DNA of 64,000 nt. It comes from Ottelia alismoides. Lineage: Eukaryota; Streptophyta; Magnoliopsida; Alismatales; Hydrocharitaceae. Positions within the stretch are counted from its first letter, which is position 1. Every line of letters begins with the position of its first letter. The DNA lies in contig JAZKJV010000389.1 in assembly GCA_037367405.1 (NCBI GenBank), positions 1,860,001 to 1,924,000 of the forward strand, in the 5' to 3' direction. A program made the position numbers and the translations under genes. A model generated the notes under the pieces. It had not been told where the DNA came from and did not search any database. It was given only the letters and a program-made list of their open reading frames with translations. Shown in pieces: positions 13,077 to 24,189 of this stretch.

Positions 13077-14690
13077 AACTTTGCTAGTCCCTTAGCAAAT
13101 TATAATTTTAAGAATAGAAAAGAAAGTTAGAATGAATTCTTTTTCCTAAACCAATTCATAAAAATAGATAAAGGATAGAGCATGTTCGGGCCTTGGAATA
13201 AACATTTTGTCAGAGTATTAATTAGGATTAAGATTTTAGTCTTAACAGTCCTTAAGTTCCACAAATCCTTATTCAGGTTCACCTCAACAACTAGCTCAGA
13301 TCCACTCATCCATCTTATTAACTTTTCAACCTTGAAGTAAATTCGTACTATGTGTGAAATGTGTTAGCTATTTCTGCTTAAGGAGGTGAAGAAGCCTAGC
13401 ACCCTAGTAATACACTTTGTGGCTTCCTCATCCAGCTACTTAATCCTCAAGGAGGGGTATTTCCTTTTAAGTACAGGTATATGTTGTGTCCACAATCGAA
13501 AGAGGAAATAAGATAAAAGAATGAGAAAATAATTGGAGTGTGACCAGTGTAGTCACATCTCCTTATGAAGCTTGGAAAATGTAGCCAAGTCTCCACCAAG
13601 ATATGCTGGCTATATAATTCTTAGACCATTTTTTGTGAACAATGTACTTTATGATTTTTCCACAACGGATATAGAATCTTTTTCTTTGCCCATGTTTTGG
13701 GGTAGTAGAAATAATTGCACTACATTCTTGTCCGCTCGGTCGATACAGAATCTTTTGTTCCACCCATTTTTTGGGGTCTTAGAATAATTATGCCAATAGA
13801 CCATCCCTCACCCGAAGCTTTATTTCAACACCACAATTCCTATCTTTAGATGTCTACACCACAAGACAAGGATGGAAATGCACTACTAAAATGAAATGCA
13901 CTTCACAACCCCTTGCAATTCGAACTAAGTGCGTAGTCTGTGTTCAAAATTGGTCCATTGTTGAAGAGTTAAACGGATGACACCAATTGTCCTACTTAGT
14001 CAAGTTTCAGTTGAATTCTGAACTTGGTTCTATGGAACCCAAAAATTAATGTCAAAGACCAGAAAAGTCTAAATTCCATCTCCTAACTAAGCTCCTTAGA
14101 ATTTAGGGCAAATCCCATGTTCAAGCTCCACACTTTGACATATTTCCAATATTTAGTTCGAGAATTCAAACTTAATCTGAAAAATACCAATGCAAATGCA
14201 ACCATGTTTTTGTGAGGTCAAATTTTGAATTTTACTCATTTTTATGGATTTTGCTATTTTTTATTTTAGGACTTTGTATTTTTTATGACTTTTGTAGTTT
14301 TTTTCAATTTTTTCGTAAATAACCATATTTTACAAAAGTTTAAAAGATAAGATACCTATAATTTATTTTGGATTAAATAACTTATTCATTTTTTTAAAAT
14401 TTAAATACAAGGATTTTAAATATTATGTTATTTTAATTGTTTTAATAAATATGATTTTATAATAAATATTATGCATTTTTAGATACACCTTTTAAATACA
14501 AATATTTAAAATAAAGGTTTTAATTAAGAATTTACATAGACTTAATATATTTACTAGGATTTTATAAATACTTAATACATATATTTTAAATAGATTTTAC
14601 GCACACCCACTTTTATGGATTATATTTATATGCATAAAAATACAAAAAGTATGAGTTATGGACACAAGTATATATATAATATATACACGA
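13077..14690 (-). mobile_element. Element A 3' internal non-coding region
   Basis: There is no credible gene here. Near 13600-13780 a block reading, on the minus strand, AAAAAATGGGTGGAAC followed by AAAAGATTCTGTATCG matches element D at about 41030-41110 (CCCCAAAAATTG, AAAGGATTCTATATCCG). A CTTTGCTAGTCC block (reverse strand) beside the polypurine tract is shared with element B at 22655-22675. The left part, 14200-14690, is plain AT-rich sequence. Confidence 0.55.
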
Positions 14691-14691
14691 A

Positions 14692-14766
14692 CCCCCTATA
14701 CTTAGCTTCTGATATGTCCTCATAGTACAAAGAAGAGAAAAATGAGGACATAACTCATGCTAAGTA
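14692..14766 (-). other. Hairpin/G-tract module 4 of element A (long form)
   Basis: On the minus strand TACTTAGC (14759-14766) pairs with GCTAAGTA (14699-14706). Inside, TATGTCCTCAT pairs perfectly over 11 bp with ATGAGGACATA (14713-14723 with 14742-14752). A run of five G (14692-14696) follows the stem after the usual TA. The same long form occurs in elements B and C. Confidence 0.75.
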
Positions 14767-14804
14767 AAAGTGGGTGAAAAGAACGAAAGAATAAGAAGTC
14801 AGTC

Positions 14805-14839
14805 ACCCCCCATATTTACGATCTAGTCATCGTAAGTAT
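14805..14839 (-). other. Hairpin/G-tract module 3 of element A
   Basis: An 11-bp stem (14812-14822 with 14829-14839, one G-U type pair) closes a 6-nt loop and is followed on the minus strand by six G (14806-14811). The stem core is TTACGAT/ATCGTAA, where other modules have TTAGGCT/AGCCTAA. Both strands of the stem changed together. Confidence 0.75.
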
Positions 14840-14929
14840 AACAGAAGACAAAAAATGTGATGACTGAGGGCAAGAAATAAACAAACGAGAGATGAACGAA
14901 AGGAAACGAGCTCAAGGGAATCACCAGAT

Positions 14930-14963
14930 CCCCTTATACTTTGGATCAGGTATCTTAAGTATA
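14930..14963 (-). other. Hairpin/G-tract module 2 of element A
   Basis: The stem is TACTT...GGAT with ATC...AAGTA (14937-14946 with 14952-14961), with one mismatch and one wobble. It is followed on the minus strand by a short G run of four (14930-14933). It is weaker than modules 3 and 4 but has the same layout. Confidence 0.6.
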
Positions 14964-15072
14964 GAAAAGAATGTTGCAAAAACTAGGGACGAGTGCAAGA
15001 TGTATAAGAATGTACAAATAAGAAAAGTAAAAGGACAAAAAAAGAAAAAGGAAACTTAATGGTGACAATCTA

Positions 15073-15108
15073 CCCCCCCTGTACGTAGGATATATTATCC
15101 TGACTATA
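15073..15108 (-). other. Hairpin/G-tract module 1 of element A
   Basis: A seven-G run (15073-15079, minus strand) follows an imperfect stem (GTACGTAGGAT region with ATCCTGACTATA), with about 8 of 12 positions paired. It is the first module downstream of the coding relic. Confidence 0.55.
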
Positions 15109-15250
15109 AATACGAGCAAAAATGGGGACGATTGGGATCTAAAATTAATGTCCAAGTGGTGTGTACTCCAGAAACAAATGGTCTCAAGGTCTTTGTACAT
15201 GACAAAATGATGAGGAAGAGTAGTCACAAGTCACATACAAAGTAGATCAC

Positions 15251-15568
15251 TCAACATGGGTCATACGATATCATATGTTGACAAAGTGTGAACCAATCCC
15301 TGGTTGGTTGAGTAGACATGCCTCTGTAGGTAGATACTATATATGAAATCAGTCTCTCTACCATAGTAAATATTTCTAGAGTCATACTACAGAAGGTGTC
15401 AAGAAATGTATCTATCAGACCATCCAACTCTCTGTTGTGCTCATCCTCAGAAGGACTAGAACTAAATAACTCAAGTAAGTGATAGTTTGGTTCTAGATCA
15501 TCTGAAATTGAAGAATCAAGCAAATTCTCTAAAATATCTACAATGAAATCATCAAACTCCTGCTCCAT
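15251..15568 (-). pseudogene. Element A acidic linker after protease (105 codons open)
   Basis: This open frame of 105 codons is rich in Asp, Glu, Ser and Leu (EDEHNRELDG, SSPSEDE). It lies directly downstream of the protease relic, where element B carries a similarly acidic serine-rich linker (49231-49614) between protease and RT. In element A no RT follows; the hairpin/G-tract array begins about 150 bases downstream. I do not recognise a domain. The start Met is simply the first in the open frame; the original polyprotein would have run through. Confidence 0.45.
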
Positions 15569-15849
15569 CTGATCCGTCTCTATGGTAATGTATAAGCTTC
15601 ATTCTGAAGAACTGCCAACTATAGCATCTAACCCATCCTCTCGTAGGATATCATGGGTAACAATTTGATACCTCTCAAGGTCATCGTAACTAACCTCATC
15701 CACGTAATCATAAAAGGCTATAAAATCTCAAGATATTTTAACTGTGCGCAGATACGACACAGAAAATTGATGATTCTTTTGCCATCTCAATGTCTACCTT
15801 CTCGTCATCGGTACGAAAAGATACCTTCCCAGTATAATAATCAAAGAGA

Positions 15850-16290
15850 GACTTCGTAGTCTACGAGAAATGACTCTCAAGAATTATTGGGTAAGGTGTA
15901 ACTATGTAGGGAAATCTATGATCAGAACAGTGAAGTCCAATGGTAATTGCAGACCCTGCACGGTCATGATAATGTTCCTCAAAATGCCCCTAGGTATCTT
16001 TACTGATCGATAAGCAAACTGAAGGATCACACACGATTTGGAAAGAGGATTTAACTTGAGTTTATCAAGTAACAAAGTTGGTAACAAATTAATAGAGAAA
16101 CCATTATCTAAGGGAGTTGAATCGAATATAGCATTGGAAATCTCACATCTGACATAATGGGCACCTGAATCTCTCTTTTTCTTGGGTATCTTGTTCTGAC
16201 CTGCACAGGATGTGGCCTTGGTAATTATATACTTCTCAGTACGTGACTTATTCTTCTTCCGTGTTGTACATCTATTCTTCAACTACTGCT
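15850..16290 (-). pseudogene. Element A retropepsin-like aspartic protease relic
   Basis: The frame at 15902-16282 (126 codons) matches the Athila-type protease domain, which cleaves the Gag-Pol polyprotein. Visible hallmarks are the hydrophobic stretch SINLLPTLLLDKLKL after the active-site region, the YRSVKIPRGIL motif (family form ADRSvKxPRGi), and LPLDFTVLII. The catalytic triad region is degenerate: the family D-L/T-G-A-S reads as DSTPLDNGFS. The N-terminal part is Lys/Arg-rich. It follows gag on the same strand and has no RT after it. It is closer to the protease of element D (both have an IMT-x-QG motif) than to that of element B. Confidence 0.75.
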
Positions 16291-16377
16291 TGATTGTAGA
16301 AAAATGATCCAAGGAACATGGAGTGGTATCTTAAAAAATTGTGATCTTTAAGTAATATCTTAGTTTCTGGAGTTACA

Positions 16378-17013
16378 TCATTCTTTTTGGATTTTTCTTT
16401 CTTTTAAAACTAAAGCATCGTGAAAAGGAACAGTTTTAGGAACAACAAAGTTCTCATTTTTACTCATTTCATCAGAATCAACATATGCATTGAGAGTATC
16501 AAAATCATGTTTAAAACTCTCAAACTTAGGAGAAGAAACTTCTTTAGGAGTATCTGCATGGGGTGGTGTTGTATCATCATCAAAGTCACCTATGTCCATG
16601 TCTATCATCTCGGCATTGCTCCCATCTCTGGAATCATTATGTATAACATCATCATTGTGATCCTCCTCCACATCAGAATGTGACTCCTCATGAATGGAAT
16701 GTCTCAACACATCTTGTATGGCTCCCTTGTTAGCTAGATCAGGTATTGATAGATATTTACCTCTCTTGAGATGAATAAAGTTACCTAATAATTCAAGAAA
16801 AGTGACCTTAACCTTACTATCATCTACCTGATCCGTGTTGCACCGCGTGTATTGATTGTTTGGATTCATCTGAGGTTGTGCTAAAAGAGTAGTCTTGGGC
16901 GTTGTTATCTCATCAAGGCGATGGATAACCTGCTCCATCTTTGTCTTGTGTGCTACTTGGATCGCACTCAAAATGTCCATAATATGATTCATGGCCAAGG
17001 ATTGTGCTGACAC
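16378..17013 (-). pseudogene. Element A Gag C-terminal region (211 codons open)
   Basis: This is the longest open frame of element A. The product is acidic, with Asp/Glu/His-rich stretches (EEDHNDDVIHND, IDMDIGDFDDDTTP) and no visible zinc knuckle. It lies between the Gag core relic and the protease, where Athila-like polyproteins have a long variable spacer. It begins with a possible amphipathic segment (AMNHIMDILSAIQVAHKTKMEQVIHRLDEI) that could form a coiled coil, similar in place to the coiled-coil-like segment of element B at 51464-51748. Function is inferred only from position. Confidence 0.5.
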
Positions 17014-17565
17014 CTCAGGCTCAGAATCCTACCCATGGCTCTCTGATCTCTCATGCCTAGTAATGTGCGGAGGTTTTGGTGTATACTACTATGTAATCAT
17101 TGAGATGTAGGATTTAATTGCTACTATTGCTGGTAATATGGAGCTGAAAGTTTGTAATGATTTACTGGTCTCGAATAAGAAGAATGATGAGACTGGTGAT
17201 GCACAAACTATCCTCAGTGTTGGTAATATGGAGGACCATAATGTTGCTCCATCTGCTGCGGTGTCTAGTGTATGCTCTATTCAATAGCCTGCTAACTCAG
17301 GCTCAGTAGCCTGCCCATAGCTCTTTGATCTCTCATATCTAATAATGTGTGGAGGATGTGGTGTATACTACTGTAGATTGCTGAGGTATAGAATGTTACT
17401 GTTGTTGCTGGTAATATGGAGCTAAAGGCTAGTAATGATGTACTGATCTTGGATAGGAAGAATGATGAGGATGGTACTACACAAACTATCCTCAATGTTG
17501 GTAATATCGACGACCATGCTACTTCTCCATCTTCTACGGTGTCTGGTGTATGCTTGGTGATGTGA
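17014..17565 (-). repeat. Direct tandem duplication, about 282-bp unit
   Basis: Unit 1 (17014-17295) and unit 2 (17296 to about 17565) both start with CTCAGGCTCAG. They share, in order, a TCTCTGATCTCTCAT-like block, GTGTATACTACT, GGTAATATGGAGCT, ACAAACTATCCTCA and GGTGTCT-GTGTATGCT. I judge them roughly 80% identical by eye. The duplication lies in the Gln-rich spacer of the gag relic and breaks the frame; reading frames at 17292-17643 fall inside it. Confidence 0.85.
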
Positions 17566-17699
17566 TGTGTGGTGGAGACTGGTAAGAAACTTGAGCGTAC
17601 CAAATTCCTTTAATCTCAAAGGTGGAGGAAGTATAAACATCATCTACTATAGGATTAATGATCTGGCTCTGATCGGTCGTGGACTAATCTGCGGGCCAA

Positions 17700-18610
17700 G
17701 CTATTTGTGGAGTCTTAGTAGGAATCCCTACCTCACTCTGTACGAGGTGTACCTAACTGGTTGGAGGAGCAAGTAAAGATCGCTGTGTAGGTTGAGGTCT
17801 AGGTGGTTGTTGGCTTTGCAACTGAATCTTGGCCACCATCTTTCCAAATCACTCATTTGCTGAGGTAATGAATAACGATTCTCCAACTCTCACAACTTCT
17901 GCAACTCAAGAATCCACTTCTGTCTATTTTAGTATGCTTCTCACTAATGTATCCCATATCGACAGATCATGAATCATACTAAGCTATGTTGGCAACCTTC
18001 TAATGATCTCACTGGTTTGGTGATTGTCTGGTCTTCTGGTATGCATGAGTGAAATCAATGACTCCAGAGTTTTTGCCATTCCTTATAGATGGTACAAACC
18101 GACTCGGCATCTTTATTCAAATAACTGTGGCTACATGTGGCACTGACTAATTCTTGAATATTATCATGTAGTCCTCCAAGGAATTTCAGAACTAGCACCT
18201 TCAGTGGAATATCTTGATGAGGTAATTTCTCTTTCATGTCTTGTTACCATGCTTCATCTAAAGACTCATGAGAGTTTTGCTTGAAATTTAAAATCTGGCT
18301 CCTTATCGCAATGATTCTCCAAAGAGGAGAATATTTACGCAGGAATCTAGACTTGAGATCCTCCCATGTAGAGATATCTATCCCCAAATGATTCAGCTAG
18401 TAAAGAACCTTATCTTCTAAGGCAAAGGGGAAAGCCTTGAGGCGTACAACCTCCTGTGTAATGCTCGGATAACTAGCCATCCCACATCTCAAACTGTTAT
18501 AAAAAGGAAAATGATTCCTCAGTAGTATTCCCATAGTACTTAGGAGGAAGTGAAATGAATGATGGTCTAAGATCGTATGGACCTTGATTTAGTGTCAGTC
18601 GAATCCAATG
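17700..18610 (-). pseudogene. Element A Gag capsid-like core relic
   Basis: Read on the minus strand, fragments match the retrotransposon Gag core that forms the particle shell. They include PPKYYGNTTEESF near 18530, RLKAFPFALEDKVLY near 18430, STWEDLKSRFLRKYSPL near 18350, and LKFLGGLHDNIQELVSATC near 18150. The family pattern is the AFPF-L-ED/GxA-WL motif, then TW-DLK--FL-KFFP, then a C-terminal helix with GL-. Several in-frame stops and frameshifts break it; the longest open piece is 18055-18237 (60 codons). A Gln/Pro-rich stretch follows at 17700-17880. It belongs with the protease relic downstream. Confidence 0.8.
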
Positions 18611-19726
18611 CTATAGCGTACTTGCTCCAAGTTCATACTCATCATGTAAGGTCATTACATGAACAACGACACCTGGTGGGTTCCCTCCTCTAGCTCTCAG
18701 CTTCGCAATATCATCTCTCAAATATTTTTTGACTCTAAACTACTCTTAAGATGTGTACTCATCTGTCGTAATATGTCTAGAATCCTCACAGTCACATCTG
18801 ATCTTGTATCTGATCTCTCATCAGCCACTCTATCCTCAACCGGTGCTTTTCCTCTCGCTACCAGGGTCTCAAGTTACTACTATGGAAAGGAAAATGCCTC
18901 ATAAGCACTTAGTGAAAAATGTGCAGGAGAAAAAGAAATGTCATGGTGAGGGTCTTCCTCGACTAAAGGGTTGGGAGGTGAGAGAGTTTAGGTCTGACCC
19001 ACCTCGTGACTAGGTGAAACTGTCTCGAGAAGATGTCATCCGAGTCTGTGAAGAAATACATGTAATGGTGGAAGATCTATGCCTTGCAAAGTCCGAGCGT
19101 AAATACCTTCGGTACGTCATCTTTGATGCCAAAAACATACGAGATATGAACACGGTGTCAATTCAAGAGATAAAAAGAAGGGCATGTCAGATGCAGAGTC
19201 ACACACACGCACACTGCAAACAAACACAATGGTAACCCCCAAATCACCAGCATCACACAGTGATGACCATGAGAGTTCGGTCATTTATCTTTTCAGTTTT
19301 AAAGTTTGGTGATTCAAGCAGTAATATTAAGGAGACTCACAAGTGGTCTCGCTTTGTCGCCCAACATACATCTTCACACTCCCCCTAAATAATGGAACCA
19401 TCTGCCCGAGCTACCGGGTTATATCAGGCCCAAAGGGAAATGTGAAGCTGAGTACATCCAAACAACTTGTTCTTAGGGAACAAGTCTAGGGATTTTTGGC
19501 TCAAATCCTTAGGGCTACATTCTCACCCACTCTGTCTGGAGGTAAGTACCTGAAACAATGAGGGGATTGCTCTCCCAAAGCAATTAAGTCCAGTTCCTTT
19601 TTTTATTTTTTGATGAAGATTCAAAAGAATTTTTTTATTATATGGTTTTCACCTTTTTTGTTATTTTCAATAAATCTAACGAGACTTTGATTTTCTTTTT
19701 TCCGTGAAAAATGTGCCACACAGGTG
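18611..19726 (-). mobile_element. Element A leader and Gag N-terminal side, left of element B insertion
   Basis: No reading frame here can be tied to a domain. Three short plus-strand frames (18659-19235) overlap each other and are antisense to gag. The stretch ends at the insertion point of element B. Its last five bases AGGTG (19722-19726) pair with AGGAG at 56828-56832 as the target duplication, and element A continues at 56828. Confidence 0.6.
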
Positions 19727-21721
19727 TGATGGGTCGCTAAATACTTGATATAATTTGTACTCATTGTAATATGGGTACTTAGCGAATTGTGCAGAACCGA
19801 ATCAAATATCTTTGTGAAGAGGACTCAGCTTAAATTTATATGCATAGCAAGTTCGAGGTCAAACACAGGTAGGCAAAGGAACAACTTTGGGTCAATTCGG
19901 AACACTTAGCTCTAGGTTTCCAATACGGATTTTTTTATGCAAAAATAAAATGCGAATGCAAAATCTGGGTGAATAAAGTTAATAAGAAAATATACAACTT
20001 AGCCAAATTTATTTTAATGTGAAATTAATCCAATTTAGCCAAATTATATTTTTTATAGAAATCTAATCAAGTAATGAAGCAGAACAATTTCTCCTGGAAT
20101 TTTAAGGGTTAAAATGAAATAATGAAAATGCACACTTTTTTTGGGTTTTTACGTAATTTCTTTAAACAAAGGAATGTAAAAATTACGAAAATTTTACTGA
20201 AACATAAACATAATGAAATGATGATACAATATTTTTTTTTTGAAATTTTTCGAGTATATATTAATTTTTTATGAATTTTTATTAATGAAAACAGAGTGAT
20301 AGTGAGTAACTAATTCCTAATAAATTGAAAATGTCAATTCATCTAGAGAATGAAATATCTCAACAAGTATTGTAATATGCAATCCAAGAGAGTTGGAATT
20401 TTGCAAAAATTAATTTCTGTGGATTTAATTAAAAATCATTTGCTTAAATCATTATAAATTTTTTTTAAGATAAAGAACAAATCCAATTTCAATGAAATTT
20501 GGATAGTAATTAATCCATGTTTCAAGGCATCACTTCTGGTTTTAGAGGAATTTATGGAGCAACCATGAGTTAAATATGAATTTAAGACCAAAGATTGGGT
20601 TAAATATGCATTTTTTTACTAAAACAAATTTGGTTTATTACCCAAAGATCACACAAATCCAAATGATAGACAATTAGTTGACATCATGACATTTTTCATT
20701 AAGATAAATGATGTAAAAATGTTGTCCAAATTAACATGCAAAGACAAGGATATCGTGCAAAGATAAATGAACTTAAACAACACAAAACATGCAAAAGGAC
20801 TACTTTGTAATTGCAATAACCTAACAAAAATAAAATGCAATTTTTCCTAAAAAATAAGAAAGAAGGACCTTCTTCTTGCTTGTGATAGGGCACGACGAAG
20901 GTGTGATGGGGCGGATGATGGTTGATGCTGTGGAGGAAGGCCTCGTGAGGATGCGAGGAGTGGCGGGGCCTTCGTGCGGCAGGAGGGGCTGTAGCCGCAA
21001 GGGGCGGCGGTTGATGACAGATGACTTGCAGCGGAGGGGGCTTGTTGCACCTGGAGGGCCTCGGGAGGCGGTAGGAGAGGGCGAGGGTGTGGGGTAGCGG
21101 AGCAGGCGACCATTACTAGCGGTGGCCACTGGAGGAGGGGAGGTGGCGCATCAGTGAGCTGACGACCACCACTGGCGACACGATGGAGGGGGGAGGCCAG
21201 CGGTGTTGCTGGCTTTTGCCCACCAGCTTCTTTTTATTTTTATTTTTTTGATGTTTTTGTTGTGAATTGATTTTCTCTAATTAATATTTTTTAAATTTTT
21301 TAATTTTTTTAAATTTCTTAAATAAGAAATAAAAAATTGCAAAATTAGTATTGTTTTGATGATATGATATGAAGATGATGGAGTGAACAAATGAAGGTGC
21401 AATGGTGGTGATGTGGTGTGATAAAAAATGTAAAATAAAAATTATGCTGAATGATAAAAAGAGGACTTACCTACGATGGAAGCAAACGCCTATCTTGTGG
21501 TCACGAGAAGCATGATCCTCGCTCGAATCACCGAGAGCGATGAGCTCGAGTAGCGCGCAAAGGCAGTTGCAATGTTGGCCGGAATGCCGACGAATCTCAC
21601 CGTAGAGAAGGTCAGTCATCGCTCAAATTCGATGTTCACTATCATCGAGATGGGTGGTCGGAGCTCTCGATTCTCTCTCGCATAAAAGTGGATCAAAGGC
21701 AAAAGCGAGGAGAATGAGATG

Positions 21722-21727
21722 TATATA
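21722..21727 (-). promoter_or_regulatory. Possible TATA box of element B LTR
   Basis: The minus strand reads CTTTATATACATCTC; the equivalent in the other LTR (55913-55916) reads TTTTTATACATCTTATTC. It sits at the start of the more GC-rich half of the LTR, a sensible place for a U3/R junction. The call is tentative. Confidence 0.35.
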
Positions 21728-22621
21728 AAGAGAAGAAAAATGGAGGTTAGAAAAGATGGTGGAATGGTGGAGTTGAATGGGAGGTTAGATGAAGAATATG
21801 GAGTTGAATGGGAGTTAGTGGTAGAATGAGAAGAATATGAAAGTTAGTGTAGAGAATGAAAGTTAAAATAAAGAAAAGAAAAGAAAATAAAGTAGGCTAC
21901 TAAAATAAAATAAAAAGAAAAAGAAAAGAGAGTGGAGAATTTACAAGATATGACAAACAATATGTACTTTTTTTTACTTTTCTAATTTTTTTTTGTATTT
22001 CTAATAAAAGATATTTACAACATAAGAATAAAATAGAATAGTAGAAATAAAATAGAACACAGAAATGATTTTTCAGATTTCTTTGTAATTAAAAAAAGTA
22101 AATAAAATTTGAGAAAAGAAAAATATGTAAATAATATACAATGTACACCTAGGTTCCAAAACTCAGATTTTCCAAACGAGCTCTGATTTTAATGAAACCA
22201 CTTTCATTGGATAGATAATTTTACAACTTATACTTTAAAAGTGAGTTTGGTGATTTTGGAGTTCATACAAAGCGAGAATTTGGCTGAGAAGTTGGAATTT
22301 ACAGCTTTTTCTCTTTGGGATCTAGGAGTATTTATTTACGGTGAAATTTATTTTATGTTTTTGTATTTTTCTATACATTTTTATAAACAAGTTAGATAAA
22401 GATTTAGCAAAAAGTTTTATTGAATAAATATGAAGTTTTGGTCTATTTACAGGTTACAAACTCCTTTATTTTGCATCTTTTTATTATTAATTTATTTTGT
22501 ACAATATAATATACAAAATTAGTGTATTTCAATGATAAGAGACATTTTAGCTATTTATTGATTTTATGGGCATTTATTTGAGATTTTACTCAGAGATTTT
22601 GCTAAGATCAATATATTAAGA

Positions 22622-22642
22622 TGATGAATCGTGGATTCATCA
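22622..22642. repeat. LTR-start palindrome, element B 3' LTR
   Basis: The first 21 bases of the LTR (minus strand) are TGATGAATC, three bases, GATTCATCA: a perfect 9-bp inverted repeat. The same palindrome opens the LTRs of B (56807-56827), D (31589, 41721) and, with paired changes, C (24190, 30007). Confidence 0.9.
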
Positions 22643-22655
22643 TCCCCTCATACTT
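22643..22655 (-). other. Element B polypurine tract
   Basis: AAGTATGAGGGGA on the minus strand directly abuts the 3' LTR. It is nearly the same as the tract of element D at 41708-41720. Confidence 0.85.
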
Positions 22656-24189
22656 AAACTTTGCTAGTCCTCGAGCAAATAAAGAATGAATAAGTTGGAT
22701 TAACCTCTGACTGTGCATGCGAATACAAGACTTGATCTGTTGAAGAGCTATTGGTTTATGTGATCCTAAAATTCTAAGCTGAATCAAGCTCTAGTCAAAA
22801 GGTATCCAATTTCCCTAATCGTCAGACTCTCTCTGTATACACATATAATAGGTATATGGCATTAAGTATGGACTGCAGTTACAAGAGTAGAGACGCAACT
22901 TCACCCAAGGTTCCAGTCGAAGAGACTCTCCTAAGAACCCGATCCTCAACACTAGGGAATAAAAGATTTCTTGCATCCAATCCACTGTTTCTTTAGTTAC
23001 CGGACTTAGAAGTGTAGATGGAAGGCCAGTTGATGGAGGGCATAGAATTGTTTCATTTCTTCTCCCTCTCTCATTGGAACAAGGACCTCCCAATGCCTTA
23101 TTAACTCAACACATGTATTTTTTGGTTGTTGATCAGTGTGTCCGTCAAGAGAATTCAGAGTCGTCTGCACTTGTTTTCCTGGGAGTACACCGGGTATGTC
23201 TCTTTTGAGTAGTGGTCCAAGTGGACACTTTGGGAGCGCTAGCCTTTGGTGGAAGCTCTTTGAAATTTGATTTTGTATGGTGAGAGCTTTTCTTTCAATA
23301 TTTCTTTTTTTTTTCTTTGCTTTTTGCAAGATCCACTGCGTTTACCTAGAGTTGGTGCACATTGATCAACACTTTTTTAGATTTCTTCACACCTTGGCAC
23401 ATAGGTAAATGTTAAGAAATAATACAAGAACTATGTTCTCATACTGGATAAAGGTGCGGACACTCAGATTTCATGAAGCCTTCATTGATTTTATCTCATC
23501 ATCGAGCATCATAAAATCAAGTCCAAACTCAAATCCTTCATCCCAGTTCCTTAAGTGAAATTGCAACTCATCTCATCACAACTGCAGTCGTGTATGTGAG
23601 AAGCTGATCATATTCTTAAGGTAGAGACTAAGCGTGCAATATAGCACAAAAAAATTTTCAAACTCGGGAAATGTGAATAATTAAGTCAAAGACCCTAATG
23701 ACTAAGGTTAGTTAACTCAAAATATCAAGACTTCATAAAACAAGTGTTCTTGAACTTCAGTTGTCTTGTGTGAATGTGTAAGTGTCAGGGACTAAACAAA
23801 CTCATGAGTTAGTTTTCTTTTTATTTTGATTTTTATGATTTGTTTTGAAAAATAAAGGAAAATAAGACAGAAGATTTTTTTCTGAAAAAGCTTTCTTTGT
23901 TGTTTTTTTTCAAAAGTTTTTTAATTAAAGGTAAATAAGAAAGGACACATTTTTTTGAAAAAGATTTTTTTAAAACAAATAAGGAAAGGATTTTTTTTTG
24001 AAAAAGATAATTTTTTTGAAAATATTTTTTGATTTCTTTTCAAAAAGTGTATATATATTTCGAGAAAGAAGAGTTTTTAGTTTTTCCTTTTACCAATTTT
24101 ACCCACCATGTAATTAGTATAATATATATAAAAATACGTGAAAGTAGGAGCTATGTATAAAGTATATATGTAATATATACATGCTCCCT
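22656..24189 (-). mobile_element. Element B 3' internal region with conserved block
   Basis: This is a mostly non-coding 1.5-kb tail between the hairpin array and the 3' LTR. Near 23210-23320 the minus strand carries a block conserved with element C at 29165-29255: a purine-rich stretch, then GAAAAGCTCT-ACCATACAAAATC and CTTCCACCAAAGGC. The short frame 23006-23329 (107 codons) and the frame of element C at 29083-29292 read the same peptide pieces (ERKALTIQNQIS, FHQR-ALP). This could be a relic of a coding exon or a conserved RNA element. Further frames (22815-23093) are not supported. The block at 24100-24189 is AT-rich. Confidence 0.55.

Larger units (their letters stand above)
19727..22642 (-). 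repeat. Element B 3' LTR (2.9 kb)
   Basis: The edges are TGATGGGTCGC on the left and GGATTCATCA on the right. It matches 54226-56827 along most of its length, including a GGTCGCTAAATAC-TGATATAATTTGTACTC block at the U5 end and GGATAGATAATTTT near 22210. It is about 300 bp longer than the 5' LTR because a GC-rich stretch around 20900-21230 is shortened in the other copy. Reading frames at 20649-21129 fall in that GC-rich part, overlap on both strands and are not kept in the other LTR. Confidence 0.88.

Noticed and set aside
20821..21129. Overlapping frames on both strands, including a Ser/Pro-rich one
   Set aside because: They fall in the GC-rich part of the element B 3' LTR and are deleted or altered in the 5' LTR.
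22815..23093. Possible envelope-like gene in the element B tail
   Set aside because: Some Athila elements carry an env-like frame here, but this 92-codon frame has no clear membrane segment or signal peptide, and it is not conserved in elements A, C or D.
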